DNA of 64,000 nt from Rossellomorea sp. BNER. GTDB lineage: Bacteria > Bacillota > Bacilli > Bacillales > Bacillaceae_B. Shown here piece by piece: positions 1 through 7,184 of this stretch. Location of the stretch: contig JANAVG010000005.1 of NCBI GenBank assembly GCA_024213275.1, positions 60,378-124,377 of the forward strand, in the 5' to 3' direction. A program made the translations under genes and the position numbers. Within the stretch, counting starts at the first letter, position 1. Every line of letters begins with the position of its first letter. Below the pieces are notes generated by a model that was given only the letters and a program-made list of their open reading frames with translations, did no database searches and was not told where the DNA came from.

Positions 1-204
1 AGTATACGATGTATCAAACAAATGGATGAACATCTAAGTATCCTATTCGAAGGAAAATTAAAAAAGCAACGTAATGAATACGCTGAACTCCTATTGGATG
101 ATCTTATACAACAAGGCTTTAATGGTGAAAAACTTTCACTAGAGTTTCGTAAAAAAATGCAAGCAAAACCACGATTGGCTGCTGCTCCAAAATCCGGATC
201 ATAA
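1..204 (+). CDS. C-terminal part of an unidentified protein (cut by window edge)
   Basis: The reading frame is open from base 1 and ends at a TAA at 202-204. An ATG lies at position 22 but has no Shine-Dalgarno sequence in front of it, so the gene probably begins outside the window. The visible 60-odd residues are charged and helical-looking, with an Ala/Pro/Lys tail; no domain is recognised. It lies 72 bp upstream of sinR on the same strand and could be co-transcribed with it. It does not resemble SinI. Confidence 0.5.
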   Translation, partial: SIRCIKQMDEHLSILFEGKLKKQRNEYAELLLDDLIQQGFNGEKLSLEFRKKMQAKPRLAAAPKSGS

Positions 205-276
205 TCTGTTCTTAATACAAAACGAATGTGAACATATGGTATACTTGAGTTAACATACTTATAAGGGTGTGAAATC

Positions 277-597
277 ATGATTGGGGAAAGAGTGAAAAAG
301 CTCAGACAGGATAGAAAAATGTCCATGACCGAACTCGCTGACAAAGCCGGAGTCGCTAAGTCCTATTTAAGTTCGATTGAGAGAAACCTTCAACAAAATC
401 CATCTGTTCTATTTCTTGAAAAAATAGCAGGAGCTCTTTCCGTTCCAGTAGATGCTCTGCTCCATGATTCCGTTAATGAACAACACATAGACTCTGAGTG
501 GATCAAAATTGTGGAAGAAGCAATGGATTCAGGTATATCCAAAGAACAGTTCCGTGAATTTATTGAGTTTAATAAATGGCGTTTAGAAAAAAAATAA
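277..597 (+). CDS. sinR: SinR-family biofilm master repressor
   Basis: This 106-residue protein has an N-terminal xenobiotic-response-element helix-turn-helix (about residues 6-62, containing KAGVAKSYLSSIERN, nearly identical to B. subtilis SinR) and a C-terminal SinI/SinR dimerisation hook (about 70-102, DSEWIKIVEEAM...SKEQFREFIEFNKWR). SinR represses matrix operons (eps, tapA-sipW-tasA) by binding GTTCTYT motifs. An AAGGGTG ribosome binding site precedes the ATG. In B. subtilis sinI lies directly upstream of sinR; here the sinI-like gene is downstream and on the opposite strand. The target operon lies only about 4.8 kb away. Confidence 0.92.
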   Translation: MIGERVKKLRQDRKMSMTELADKAGVAKSYLSSIERNLQQNPSVLFLEKIAGALSVPVDALLHDSVNEQHIDSEWIKIVEEAMDSGISKEQFREFIEFNKWRLEKK

Positions 598-598
598 A

Positions 599-714
599 GG
601 GGCTGTCCAAAAAGGTTCCTGGAACCCCTTGATTTTAAATATAAAGAAGAGGTTTTCTGAAGTCTTCTTCTATTTTTAAATGATGGTTCCTGACTCCTTG
701 TTTTCGGATCAGCC
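599..714. repeat. Palindromic element A, copy 1 (degenerate), 3' of sinR
   Basis: An imperfect inverted repeat of about 116 bp starts 2 bp after the sinR stop, with outer arms GGGGCTGTCC and a decayed GGATCAGCC, and inner arms built on GGTTCCTGGAACC and GGTTCCTGACTCC. It matches the copies at 26494, 46420, 50360 and 51446 in outline, including the central AGAAGA / TCTTCT stem. It probably serves as the sinR terminator. Confidence 0.65.
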
Positions 715-720
715 TTATTT

Positions 721-855
721 TTATTTGTATGCTATTTTATATTCTGGTATGTTTTTGGTCTGTAAATATTCTCTAATCTCTTCCTTCGTAATTCCTTCCA
801 GTAATGCTTCCTTAATTAGTGCCACCCATTCTGGATCTAGTTCCTTTTCCCCCAC
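721..855 (-). CDS. sinI: SinI-family antirepressor, 44 aa
   Basis: This short gene reads from a GTG at 855 to a TAA at 721, with GGAGG eight bases before the start; an in-frame TTG nearer the Shine-Dalgarno is too close. The peptide contains ELDPEWVALIKEALLEGITK followed by EEIREYL, which matches the SinI dimerisation helices (B. subtilis SinI has ELDQEWVELMVEAKEA...SPEEIRKYL). It has no DNA-binding domain. SinI titrates SinR by heterodimerisation, releasing matrix genes. It is convergent with sinR rather than upstream of it, so the two genes must be expressed from separate promoters. Confidence 0.88.
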   Translation of the reverse strand: MGEKELDPEWVALIKEALLEGITKEEIREYLQTKNIPEYKIAYK

Positions 856-873
856 AAACAATACCTCCCAAAA

Positions 874-1124
874 TACTCATCAGTATTTTTTAGGCAATCC
901 AGCCGTCATAGTATTATGTAGTTACACTCTATATACCGTAGACCTGCGACTTTGCGTCCTTACTTTTCAGTAAGTTTGCCTTTTCTGATTGTTTTATTCC
1001 TTTGTCCTATACCTATTATACTAAGTTAATAACCCAATATTTGTTAGTTTATGTCTATTTTGGCAATTATTTTTACCACATATTCCAACAAATAGATCCA
1101 ACTTGTGACACTTACTTTTCAGTA
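874..1124. promoter_or_regulatory. Three TACT-N4-AGTA inverted repeats upstream of sinI
   Basis: Between sinI and the zinc-ribbon gene (856-1178, no other gene seen) there are three dyads of the form TACT-N4-AGTA, at 874-885 (TACTCATCAGTA), 961-972 and 1113-1124 (both TACTTTTCAGTA). A perfect Spo0A-box heptamer TGTCGAA sits at 1158-1164. In B. subtilis sinI is switched on by phosphorylated Spo0A. The dyads may be operators for sinI; which protein binds them is unknown. Confidence 0.4.
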
Positions 1125-1178
1125 TAGTTGAACACCATCTAAATTTTTATCATACTTTGTCGAAAAAAAAATTATTTT

Positions 1179-1373
1179 TTATAAAAAATTACGAGAATAT
1201 GTATTGAGTTTTTTCCTTAGAGGAATCACAAGCTCATTGATCTGTTTATAACTATTGGCCTGGTAAAATGGTGCTTCTGTGAGATCATTTCCACATGTTG
1301 GACAAAGCCATTTTCCGATTTCGGTGCTACTGAATGATGAGCGGGTACAGCGGGTGCAGGTTTTTTTGTACAT
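1179..1373 (-). CDS. Zinc-ribbon miniprotein, 64 aa
   Basis: The product has two metal-binding knuckles: CTRC near residues 6-9 and CPTC near 24-27. The remaining 35 residues are rich in Lys, Arg and Asn and end in a basic tail. A strong AGGAGG lies seven bases before the ATG, so the small frame is very likely translated. No named family is recognised. The gene is flanked by sinI and a second SinR-type gene. Its upstream region carries a SinR-type operator set laid out like that of the tapA operon, which suggests that it belongs to the matrix regulon. Confidence 0.7.
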   Translation of the reverse strand: MYKKTCTRCTRSSFSSTEIGKWLCPTCGNDLTEAPFYQANSYKQINELVIPLRKKLNTYSRNFL

Positions 1374-1443
1374 GGGAGGTCCTCCTCCATTTTAAGGATT
1401 AAATTCTTTATTTATTAGAAATAGACAGAATAACTTATCATTT

Positions 1444-1606
1444 GTTCTTTTTTAAGAACCCATAGTTTGAGTATATGCTAATATCTCCTTACTATAAAAC
1501 CTTATAATTCTTCTTATATTCGTAATTAAGAACATTTTACGTTTATTCTCTCCATTTTTCTTACAATATCTAACTATTTTGTTTTTAATAAGGAATTTTT
1601 TGTTCC
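1444..1606. promoter_or_regulatory. SinR-type operator set upstream of the zinc-ribbon gene
   Basis: The 16-bp dyad GTTCTTTTTTAAGAAC at 1444-1459 is identical to one at 5443-5458 before the tapA-like gene. It contains GTTCTTT, a match to the SinR consensus GTTCTYT. A half site AAGAAC lies at 1528-1533, and GAATTTTTTGTTC at 1593-1605 recurs exactly at 5595-5607. The remainder of 1374-1746 is AT-rich and holds no convincing gene. Confidence 0.6.
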
Positions 1607-1746
1607 ATATAGTGAAAAATAATAATGATTCTATTAAAAACAACATTTTGGGAGGGGAATTTTGTAATAGATCAAAGGGTTTTGGGATTAAAGAGGTAGG
1701 ATTAAGTAACAAGGAAAAGTAGGCTTATAGGTTTTAGTTTATGATC

Positions 1747-2085
1747 TTAAAATAGGTCGTTCTTATTTGACTGCTTCCACAACTCATAATGAAAAAATTC
1801 ACGTATTTCTTCCTTTTGTATGCCTATTTTTTTTGCTTTCATCATTAATTCGATCCATTCTTTGTCCAGTTCTTGTGAAACCGCCTTCATATTTATGATA
1901 TTTTCTATCGGAACTTCTAAAGCCTTAGATATCTTTTCTACTGCTTGTATAGAAGGATTTGTTTTTAAACTTTCAATATTACTTAAAAAACCTTTAGATA
2001 TCCCCGCCATATCCGCTAATTTTGTGATACTTAACCCATTTTCTTCTCTTAGCTTCTTAATTCGCTTTCCAAGTTCTTGACACAT
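1747..2085 (-). CDS. SinR/SlrR-like regulator
   Basis: This 112-residue protein has an N-terminal helix-turn-helix (ADMAGISKGFLSNIE) followed by a SinI/SinR dimerisation hook (about 71-105, ELDKEWIELMMKAKKIG...KEEIREFFHYELWKQ). The architecture matches SinR and SlrR. Its hook is closer to SinI in wording (ELDKEWIELMMKAK) than the plus-strand SinR is, so it may be the SlrR-type partner that heterodimerises with SinR. An AAGGATG ribosome binding site precedes the ATG. Whether it represses, activates or titrates cannot be decided from sequence. Confidence 0.88.
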   Translation of the reverse strand: MCQELGKRIKKLREENGLSITKLADMAGISKGFLSNIESLKTNPSIQAVEKISKALEVPIENIINMKAVSQELDKEWIELMMKAKKIGIQKEEIREFFHYELWKQSNKNDLF

Positions 2086-2265
2086 GGCTCTAACATCCTT
2101 TTCCTGTAACGGTCGTTACTTTTCTTTGATAAGAATTACGCTTTGAAGGGTTAAGCACAATTGATGGGGGTTTGTTATGAGTTTTATTTAATTGATGTTC
2201 TATGTAAATTTTTCAATTCATTACAGCTTTAATGTAAAAGTAAATATATTTCAACTATAACCAAA

Positions 2266-2301
2266 AGAAAAGAGGCAAACTTCATGGGTTAACCCCTTTT
2301 C
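2266..2301 (-). terminator. Possible terminator overlapping the end of the LPXTG gene
   Basis: The minus strand reads AAAAGGGGTTAACC...GCCTCTTTTC, a weak stem overlapping the last codons of the LPXTG gene and followed by a short T-rich stretch. The stem has mismatches, so the call is tentative. Confidence 0.3.
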
Positions 2302-2960
2302 AACTGATATTTCATTTTTGTATGCCTAACAACTAATACGACCCCTGTAGTCATAATGAGGACTCCAATAACTGTCATCAGTAGTGGATATGATTCACCT
2401 GTATTTGGAAGTGAACCTGTGGTGCTACCTATTGATTCTCCCGGCGAATCACTTGGTATGATTGGATCATCGGCTCCAACCCCGGTACCAATCGTTGTAA
2501 ACTGAAAAGCGACTTCTGTCTCAAGCCCTTGAAACTCATTTCCTAATTCATCTGGAAATTCAATCGTAAATTTAAGATCTTCCTCGGTAAAGTGCGACAG
2601 GAATCTAGGATCTAATCCTTTAAAATCCCTTAATGCTCCGCTATATAATGTTTCATTTGAATTTTTCACAATGAGCATTAAATTTTCATATAGCATTTTA
2701 GATCCTGCTTCATGTTTTGCTGACATGTTATAAGTGAAATTTTGGTTCCCCTTATTTTGGATGGTTAACGTCCTATTGGCCCAATCTCCCGGTTTAAACT
2801 GATCAATGGTAAAAAGATAATTGCCTGGTGATAAGGAAAGATCAATTTCTGGAGTACTTGTATCTGCACCTGTTTTCCCGATTGGAAAGAAAATCACAGT
2901 CGTGAGCAGCAACATACAATATACACCCATTAACATTTTTCGCTTTGAGCTCTTTTTCAT
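2289..2960 (-). CDS. LPXTG wall-anchored TasA/CalY-like protein
   Basis: This 223-residue protein has an N-terminal signal segment (about 1-33), a globular domain, a Ser/Gly/Pro-rich linker, then LPNTG at 184-188, a hydrophobic span and a basic tail, the classic sortase A sorting signal. The globular domain shares spaced landmarks with the neighbouring TasA/CalY-like protein: KPGD followed by a strand and NxG, and NEFQG before an alternating beta strand near the end. It may therefore be a TasA-fold domain fixed to peptidoglycan, perhaps an anchor for matrix fibres. GAGGTG precedes the ATG. No sortase gene is in the window. Confidence 0.82.
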   Translation of the reverse strand: MKKSSKRKMLMGVYCMLLLTTVIFFPIGKTGADTSTPEIDLSLSPGNYLFTIDQFKPGDWANRTLTIQNKGNQNFTYNMSAKHEAGSKMLYENLMLIVKNSNETLYSGALRDFKGLDPRFLSHFTEEDLKFTIEFPDELGNEFQGLETEVAFQFTTIGTGVGADDPIIPSDSPGESIGSTTGSLPNTGESYPLLMTVIGVLIMTTGVVLVVRHTKMKYQLKRG

Positions 2961-3011
2961 GTGTCACCTCTCATCATCTGGGTTTAGAGGTTCTTTTTAT
3001 AAACGCTGTAT

Positions 3012-3166
3012 TCGCATAGATTGTTGCTTTTCGAACAAGAATAGAAACCCGTAATGATTATGGTTTCGGGGCATCTTTTCGTCAAAGCAATAAATGTTAC
3101 TATATTGAATGTTTTAAGATGTCTATCATTGACCAAAAGAAACAAAGTTTACGAAAAGAGCCTTTA
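3012..3166. repeat. Interspersed element C, copy 1
   Basis: This stretch of about 155 bp begins TCGCATAGATTGTTG and ends ACGAAAAGAGCC. It matches 13823-13978 along nearly its whole length, with partial copies at 20450-20525 (opposite orientation) and 47627-47707. It lies between the TasA-like and LPXTG genes and contains no gene. Confidence 0.7.
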
Positions 3167-3167
3167 T

Positions 3168-3198
3168 AAAAAAAGGTGGGAGTTGTGCTTTCCCACCT
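3168..3198 (-). terminator. Terminator of the tapA-sipW-TasA-like operon
   Basis: On the minus strand AGGTGGGA, a short loop and TCCCACCT are followed by a run of seven Ts, 27 bp after the stop of the TasA-like gene. Confidence 0.85.
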
Positions 3199-3224
3199 CA
3201 AGTGTTAGTGCTTGGAATGATTGG

Positions 3225-3821
3225 TTATCTTTCTTCGCCTTCAGTTTGGCTACCAACGAAGTCCCACGTAAGTTCTAAAGAGTCACCTTGGAATTCGTTT
3301 TGGTCTGCACCGTTATCTTCAAATTCAAATTGAACATATAACAGATCACTTGATCCAGCTACAAGCCCTTCAGACCCCCACTCATCTCCAAATAAATGTT
3401 CAAATTGTTCTTTTACTGCCTCTGGAGACATTGCTTTTAGTTCCGCTAAAGTAGTTGACCAAACCGGAACATCAAGCTTATCCACGTTAAACATAAAGTT
3501 TACTTTAATGTGTTCCCCAAAATCTCCTGCATTATTGCCTTTAGCATCAGTTACAGCGTAATCAGTATTTATAACAACATTCTTAATATCCAATGTGCCA
3601 CCATTTACTAGTTCAAAGGAACGAAGCATAGTATCACCAGGTTTAATGTTATCAACATTGATAATCTCCTGTGGATCAACTGATAAATCAAGTGTCCCTG
3701 CTGCAAACGTATTAGTTGATGTTGCAGTATCACTAAAATACGCATACGTTCCTCCACCCACTAAAGACAAACCTAAAGCTGCTGATGCTACTCCCAAACC
3801 TAATTTCTTCTTCAAACTCAT
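3225..3821 (-). CDS. TasA/CalY (camelysin, M73-like) matrix fibre protein
   Basis: This 198-residue secreted protein has a SipW-dependent type signal peptide ending GGGTYAYFSDTATSTNTFAAG, the hallmark of TasA/CalY proteins, followed by a beta-rich domain with KPGD and NEFQG landmarks. TasA-family proteins form the biofilm fibres of Bacillus; camelysin of B. cereus was first described as a metalloprotease but lacks a canonical zinc motif, as here. AGGAGG precedes the ATG. It is the last gene of the tapA-like/sipW/tasA-like set and is followed by a strong terminator. At 198 residues it is shorter than B. subtilis TasA (261) and closer to CalY. Confidence 0.9.
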   Translation of the reverse strand: MSLKKKLGLGVASAALGLSLVGGGTYAYFSDTATSTNTFAAGTLDLSVDPQEIINVDNIKPGDTMLRSFELVNGGTLDIKNVVINTDYAVTDAKGNNAGDFGEHIKVNFMFNVDKLDVPVWSTTLAELKAMSPEAVKEQFEHLFGDEWGSEGLVAGSSDLLYVQFEFEDNGADQNEFQGDSLELTWDFVGSQTEGEER

Positions 3822-3907
3822 TTTGCTTCCTCCTCAGTACCCCGCCAATTGGGTATGTAATTTTTTTATATATTGAACCTGCACAGGTATTCCCATGCAG
3901 AGTACAA

Positions 3908-4477
3908 TCAGGTTAATTGTTTGTTGCTCGTATCTTTTTTGATGTCTTCAATTTCTCGGATCGCCTTCCAAATCGTAAATCCAGAGTAAACAAGTAGTAG
4001 AATCCCCGGGAGAATTAATAGTAATGTCGCTCCCTCTTTGGATTGAGCAAAATTCATGACATAACCGATATAAGGAATCGTAAAGTCCTTATATTCGCCT
4101 ACCACGTTAGTCGGTAAAACTGGATTTGAATCTGCGGCATTGTTATTGTCACCTTTGGTAATGTATTGCACTTTTTGACCTTCGCCTTTTACTTCTGCAA
4201 TTCTATGGGTAATTAATTTATCATCAGATTCCATGAAGGTGATGACGTCACCCTTTTCAAAGCGGGTCATATCTCCGCCAGGTTTAATGGCGATGATGGA
4301 TCCTGTTTGAATACCCGGTTCCATGGACCCGGATAAAACAGTTTTAAGCTGGTATCCGAAAACGGTTGGTTCCCCGCCTGATGCTTTTGACGATATGACT
4401 ATGAATAGCATAAATAGTAAAGTAATTAGCAGGATAAAGCTGACAATTCTACCAATCCAAACTTTTGCTTTTACCAA
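3908..4477 (-). CDS. sipW: Signal peptidase I, SipW (ER-type)
   Basis: The protein of about 189 residues has an N-terminal membrane segment, the SGSMEP motif with the catalytic Ser, then HRI in place of the bacterial Lys region (the ER-type signal peptidase arrangement typical of SipW), and a second C-terminal membrane segment. SipW removes the special signal peptides of TapA and TasA. The start is uncertain: a GTG at 4486 overlaps the only Shine-Dalgarno (GAGG), so a TTG at 4477, seven bases after GAGG, is preferred. It sits between tapA-like and tasA-like genes, as in B. subtilis. Confidence 0.9.
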   Translation of the reverse strand: MVKAKVWIGRIVSFILLITLLFMLFIVISSKASGGEPTVFGYQLKTVLSGSMEPGIQTGSIIAIKPGGDMTRFEKGDVITFMESDDKLITHRIAEVKGEGQKVQYITKGDNNNAADSNPVLPTNVVGEYKDFTIPYIGYVMNFAQSKEGATLLLILPGILLLVYSGFTIWKAIREIEDIKKDTSNKQLT

Positions 4478-4512
4478 AATATTCACCTCAATGAATTGAT
4501 CTAATTTAGAAT

Positions 4513-5382
4513 CTAGTTGGTTTCACTAGATTCCTTTTCTGGTTCCACTTGGCTAGATTCTTGAATGGCTTGTTGCTTAGGCTCCACCTTTGGTTCAACT
4601 TCCTTTTTTGGCGGTTGCGTAGTTTGTTGTTCCTCTACAGGAGGACTGGCCTCTTCTTTTGGTGCTTCTTCTTTTGGTGCTTCTTCCTTAGGTGCAGGTG
4701 GTGCTGGCTCCGTTTTTTGAACTGGCGGTTTTGGTGTTTCTTCTTTATTTTCAGGAGTACTACTCTTCACTTCAGGAGCTTTTTGTTCCGCTTCTTTTTC
4801 TGTCTCTGATTTTTGAGCAGGTGCTTGGGCGGTAACAGTAATTGATTCACTCCAAAGTGCACCTTCTGTATTTCCATTGCCTTTGTTATTGTCTTTATTG
4901 TTATTTGGATCGCCGTGATTTGGACGTTGGTATGCTTTGAACATGTAGCTTCCTGGTTTAGTCGTTTTATATTCTAGTGTTGTTGATAGCCCGCTTTTTA
5001 GCGCTGGGACAATTCCGTCCGCTACCTTTTGCCCTTTTTTCGGATTCCCTTTCTCGATCCACCACACCTCATAAGCGACTGTACCCGCCATATCACTGCC
5101 ATTGTTGATAATGGTTGACGAAATAGTACCTTCGTTATTTAAAACAGGACCAGTAAAGGATAAAGAACTTCTATCCCATTCTTCTTCCGGTGGGGGATCC
5201 ACTTCCCAAGTTCCAGCCTGAATTCTTCCAGTTCCACTATCGCTATCGCTAAAATACGCATTCGTACTTCCCAACATGTTTATTAAAGTAATCGATAAAG
5301 CATAAAAAATGATGGCAACTTTCACTGTTATCAGGTAAAGCCAATGATTATTCTTAAATTTCCTTAACCGTTTGATTCTAAT
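4513..5382 (-). CDS. TapA-like fibre assembly/anchoring protein
   Basis: The protein has an N-terminal membrane/signal segment ending STNAYFSD, the same SipW-type cleavage region as its neighbour, a domain of about 110 residues including WSESITV, and a long Pro/Glu/Lys-rich disordered tail with PKEEA repeats. TapA of B. subtilis has the same order and also heads tapA-sipW-tasA. No cysteine is visible, whereas B. subtilis TapA has several. A strong AGGAGGG lies six bases before an ATT codon at 5382, and no ATG, GTG or TTG is suitably placed. The only upstream ATG (5460) has no Shine-Dalgarno and lies in the operator region. The start is therefore probably the rare ATT. Confidence 0.75.
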   Translation of the reverse strand: MRIKRLRKFKNNHWLYLITVKVAIIFYALSITLINMLGSTNAYFSDSDSGTGRIQAGTWEVDPPPEEEWDRSSLSFTGPVLNNEGTISSTIINNGSDMAGTVAYEVWWIEKGNPKKGQKVADGIVPALKSGLSTTLEYKTTKPGSYMFKAYQRPNHGDPNNNKDNNKGNGNTEGALWSESITVTAQAPAQKSETEKEAEQKAPEVKSSTPENKEETPKPPVQKTEPAPPAPKEEAPKEEAPKEEASPPVEEQQTTQPPKKEVEPKVEPKQQAIQESSQVEPEKESSETN

Positions 5383-5442
5383 GTTGATCCCTCCTTCTAA
5401 ATGGAAGATTAGGATAAATACGTTCTTTTTATTGATTATTTT

Positions 5443-5607
5443 GTTCTTTTTTAAGAACATCTACATTTGTTATTATAGATTGAACTAGATAATAGTAAAA
5501 CTCTCATATATCGTTATATTTGTTCTCTTTACCGAACAAACAGCCTGTTACCTACTTATTTCTTCTTCTTTCTTATTATTTTGTATTTTTCAAAGAATTT
5601 TTTGTTC
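5443..5607. promoter_or_regulatory. SinR-type operators of the tapA-like operon
   Basis: Three sites are visible: the dyad GTTCTTTTTTAAGAAC (5443-5458), GTTCTCTTTACCGAAC (5522-5537, containing the exact consensus GTTCTCT) and GAATTTTTTGTTC (5595-5607). An additional GTTCTTT lies at 5422. SinR is known to repress the B. subtilis tapA operon through such sites. Spacing of about 75-79 bp between sites resembles the set at 1444-1606. Confidence 0.7.
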
Positions 5608-5634
5608 TTAAAAATGAATAATCTCCCAACAAAA

Positions 5635-5657
5635 AAAAGCCAGCACCCGCTGGCTTT
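5635..5657 (-). terminator. Terminator of the first acidic lipoprotein gene
   Basis: The stem AAAGCCAGC / GCTGGCTTT is followed on the minus strand by a T-run, 10 bp after the stop codon. Confidence 0.85.
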
Positions 5658-5666
5658 AGTCCAAAA

Positions 5667-5942
5667 TTATTGATTTTCATCTTCACCTTCTAATAGTTCT
5701 GCCGGTGCATTTTTATCTTCACCATTGTTCATGTTACCTTGTTGGTCGTCGTTCAGATCATTATTTTCATCGTTACCTTCATCCATGCCACCGTTACCGT
5801 TATCTTCAGGTGCTTCAGGGGCTGGCTCTTCTGTTGGTGCCTCTTCTTCTGGTGGTGGCTCTTGGTCGTTTACATTACAACCTACAAGTAGCATGGCCGC
5901 AAGAGCGGATCCGCCAAGAATGGATAATAGCTTCTTGTTCAT
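5667..5942 (-). CDS. Small acidic lipoprotein, copy 1 (91 aa)
   Basis: The N-terminus is a lipoprotein signal peptide with lipobox LLVGC (Cys about 22), so the product is probably anchored to the outer face of the membrane. The mature part is almost entirely Glu, Asp, Asn, Gln, Pro and Gly and is expected to be disordered. GGAGT lies seven bases before the ATG at 5942; an upstream GTG (5948) is too close. It is a tandem paralogue of the gene at 6115-6381: the first 50 residues are nearly identical. Function is unknown. It lies beside the matrix operon but has its own terminator. Confidence 0.8.
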   Translation of the reverse strand: MNKKLLSILGGSALAAMLLVGCNVNDQEPPPEEEAPTEEPAPEAPEDNGNGGMDEGNDENNDLNDDQQGNMNNGEDKNAPAELLEGEDENQ

Positions 5943-6073
5943 TTGCACGACTCCTTTCTATGCATTGAAGCATGGTATTAGGTTATAAGTTCTAATGATT
6001 GGAGATACTTTCACATTCAAATCTTTATTTAAGTAGTACAATTTAGTACTACTCTATCGAACCAAACGAAGGG

Positions 6074-6108
6074 TTTGAGGAAAAGTCAGTTTACTGACTT
6101 TTCCTCAA
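6074..6108 (-). terminator. Terminator of the second acidic lipoprotein gene
   Basis: A near-perfect stem GAGGAAAAGTCAGT / ACTGACTTTTCCTC lies just after the stop of the 6115-6381 gene. The T-run is weak, so it is called from the stem. Confidence 0.7.
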
Positions 6109-6114
6109 TGCCTA

Positions 6115-6381
6115 TTATTCATCTTTATTATCTTCGTCTTGAATATCCTTATTATCTTCTAAAGGCTCTTCTTCTGGAGTGTTTTCATCTTCACCCATGT
6201 CCATATCGCCTTCTTGGTTTCCGTTGTTGCCTTCATCCATGCCACCGTTTTCTTCAGGTGCTGGCTCTTCTGTTGGCGCTTCTTCTTCTGGTGGTGGTTC
6301 TTGATCGTTTACATTACATCCTACAAGCATCATTGCCGCAAGAGCGGATCCACCAAGAATTGATAATAGCTTCTTGTTCAT
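6115..6381 (-). CDS. Small acidic lipoprotein, copy 2 (88 aa)
   Basis: The lipobox is MLVGC with the same leader as the downstream paralogue (MNKKLLSILGGSALAAM). The mature region after CNVNDQEPPPEEEAPTEEP is acidic and low in complexity, then diverges from copy 1 in the C-terminal 40 residues. GGAGT precedes the ATG at 6381 by seven bases; the longer open frame to 6489 has no ribosome binding site. The duplication is recent by sequence, including the upstream leader. Role unknown. Confidence 0.8.
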   Translation of the reverse strand: MNKKLLSILGGSALAAMMLVGCNVNDQEPPPEEEAPTEEPAPEENGGMDEGNNGNQEGDMDMGEDENTPEEEPLEDNKDIQDEDNKDE

Positions 6382-6620
6382 TTGTATGACTCCTTTCAAT
6401 GCATAAAAGTTAATTTGAGACCTTTGTCTATGGTCTTTCGTTAGCTTTCCCAAAAATCCTGAAAACTTGCATTTAATATTTAAGATCATACAATTCGAGC
6501 AAAAGTGGGGCGATTCCGCTATTATCCGCGATTATCGCCCTTGTGGTCATTCAGATGAAGTATCGATACCGATTAGTCTTTACATTCCCCTTCTTTTTTC
6601 ACTTAATCATTCTAAACGAA

Positions 6621-6653
6621 AAAAAGGTCTAGTTCTCAAAAACTAGACCTTTG
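6621..6653 (-). terminator. Terminator of fabZ
   Basis: The stem AGGTCTAGTT / AACTAGACCT with a T-run on the minus strand begins 12 bp after the fabZ stop. Confidence 0.9.
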
Positions 6654-6664
6654 TACCACATTAT

Positions 6665-7099
6665 TTATCCCTGCTTTTCTCCTAAAGCAAACATCATTTC
6701 CGTTTCACATGCTACTTCGCCATCTACTGTTGCAACGGCTTTTCCTTTACCAATCGCGCCACGGAAGCGAACCATTTCTACTTCTAATCGAAGCTGATCT
6801 CCAGGTTTTACTTGACGTTTAAAACGACAGTTATCAATTCCTGTAAAGAAGGCTAAACGGCCGCGGTTTTCTTCCTTTTTGAGCATGGCTACAGCTCCGA
6901 CTTGAGCTAATGCTTCAACAATAAGCACACCAGGCATAACAGGATAATCCGGAAAGTGTCCGTTAAAAAACTCTTCATTTGCTGTTACATTTTTAATGCC
7001 GACTGCTTTTTTTCCTTCTTCGACTTCTAAAATTTTGTCAACGAGTAAAAACGGGTAACGATGAGGGATGATTTCTTTTATTTGTTGAATATCTAACAT
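6665..7099 (-). CDS. fabZ: (3R)-hydroxyacyl-ACP dehydratase FabZ
   Basis: FabZ catalyses the dehydration of 3-hydroxyacyl-ACP in type II fatty-acid elongation in the cytoplasm. The 144-residue length is typical. The hot-dog-fold active site is visible: His48 in [12 protein letters not shown] and Glu62 in VLIVEALAQ. The gene lies at the end of the mbl-flhO-flhP cluster as in B. subtilis (ywpB). GGAGG precedes the ATG, and a terminator follows directly. Confidence 0.97.
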   Translation of the reverse strand: MLDIQQIKEIIPHRYPFLLVDKILEVEEGKKAVGIKNVTANEEFFNGHFPDYPVMPGVLIVEALAQVGAVAMLKKEENRGRLAFFTGIDNCRFKRQVKPGDQLRLEVEMVRFRGAIGKGKAVATVDGEVACETEMMFALGEKQG

Positions 7100-7184
7100 A
7101 ATGGGCCTCCTATTGGAAAAAATAATTATATATCTGTTCTTTAATTAAAATATCATATCATAATTGTAGCATTTCCTTAAATCA

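Noticed and set aside
1452..1712. 86-codon minus-strand frame between the zinc-ribbon gene and the second SinR-like gene
   Set aside because: It has no ribosome binding site at the start, the composition is that of AT-rich non-coding DNA, and the stretch carries the operator sites.
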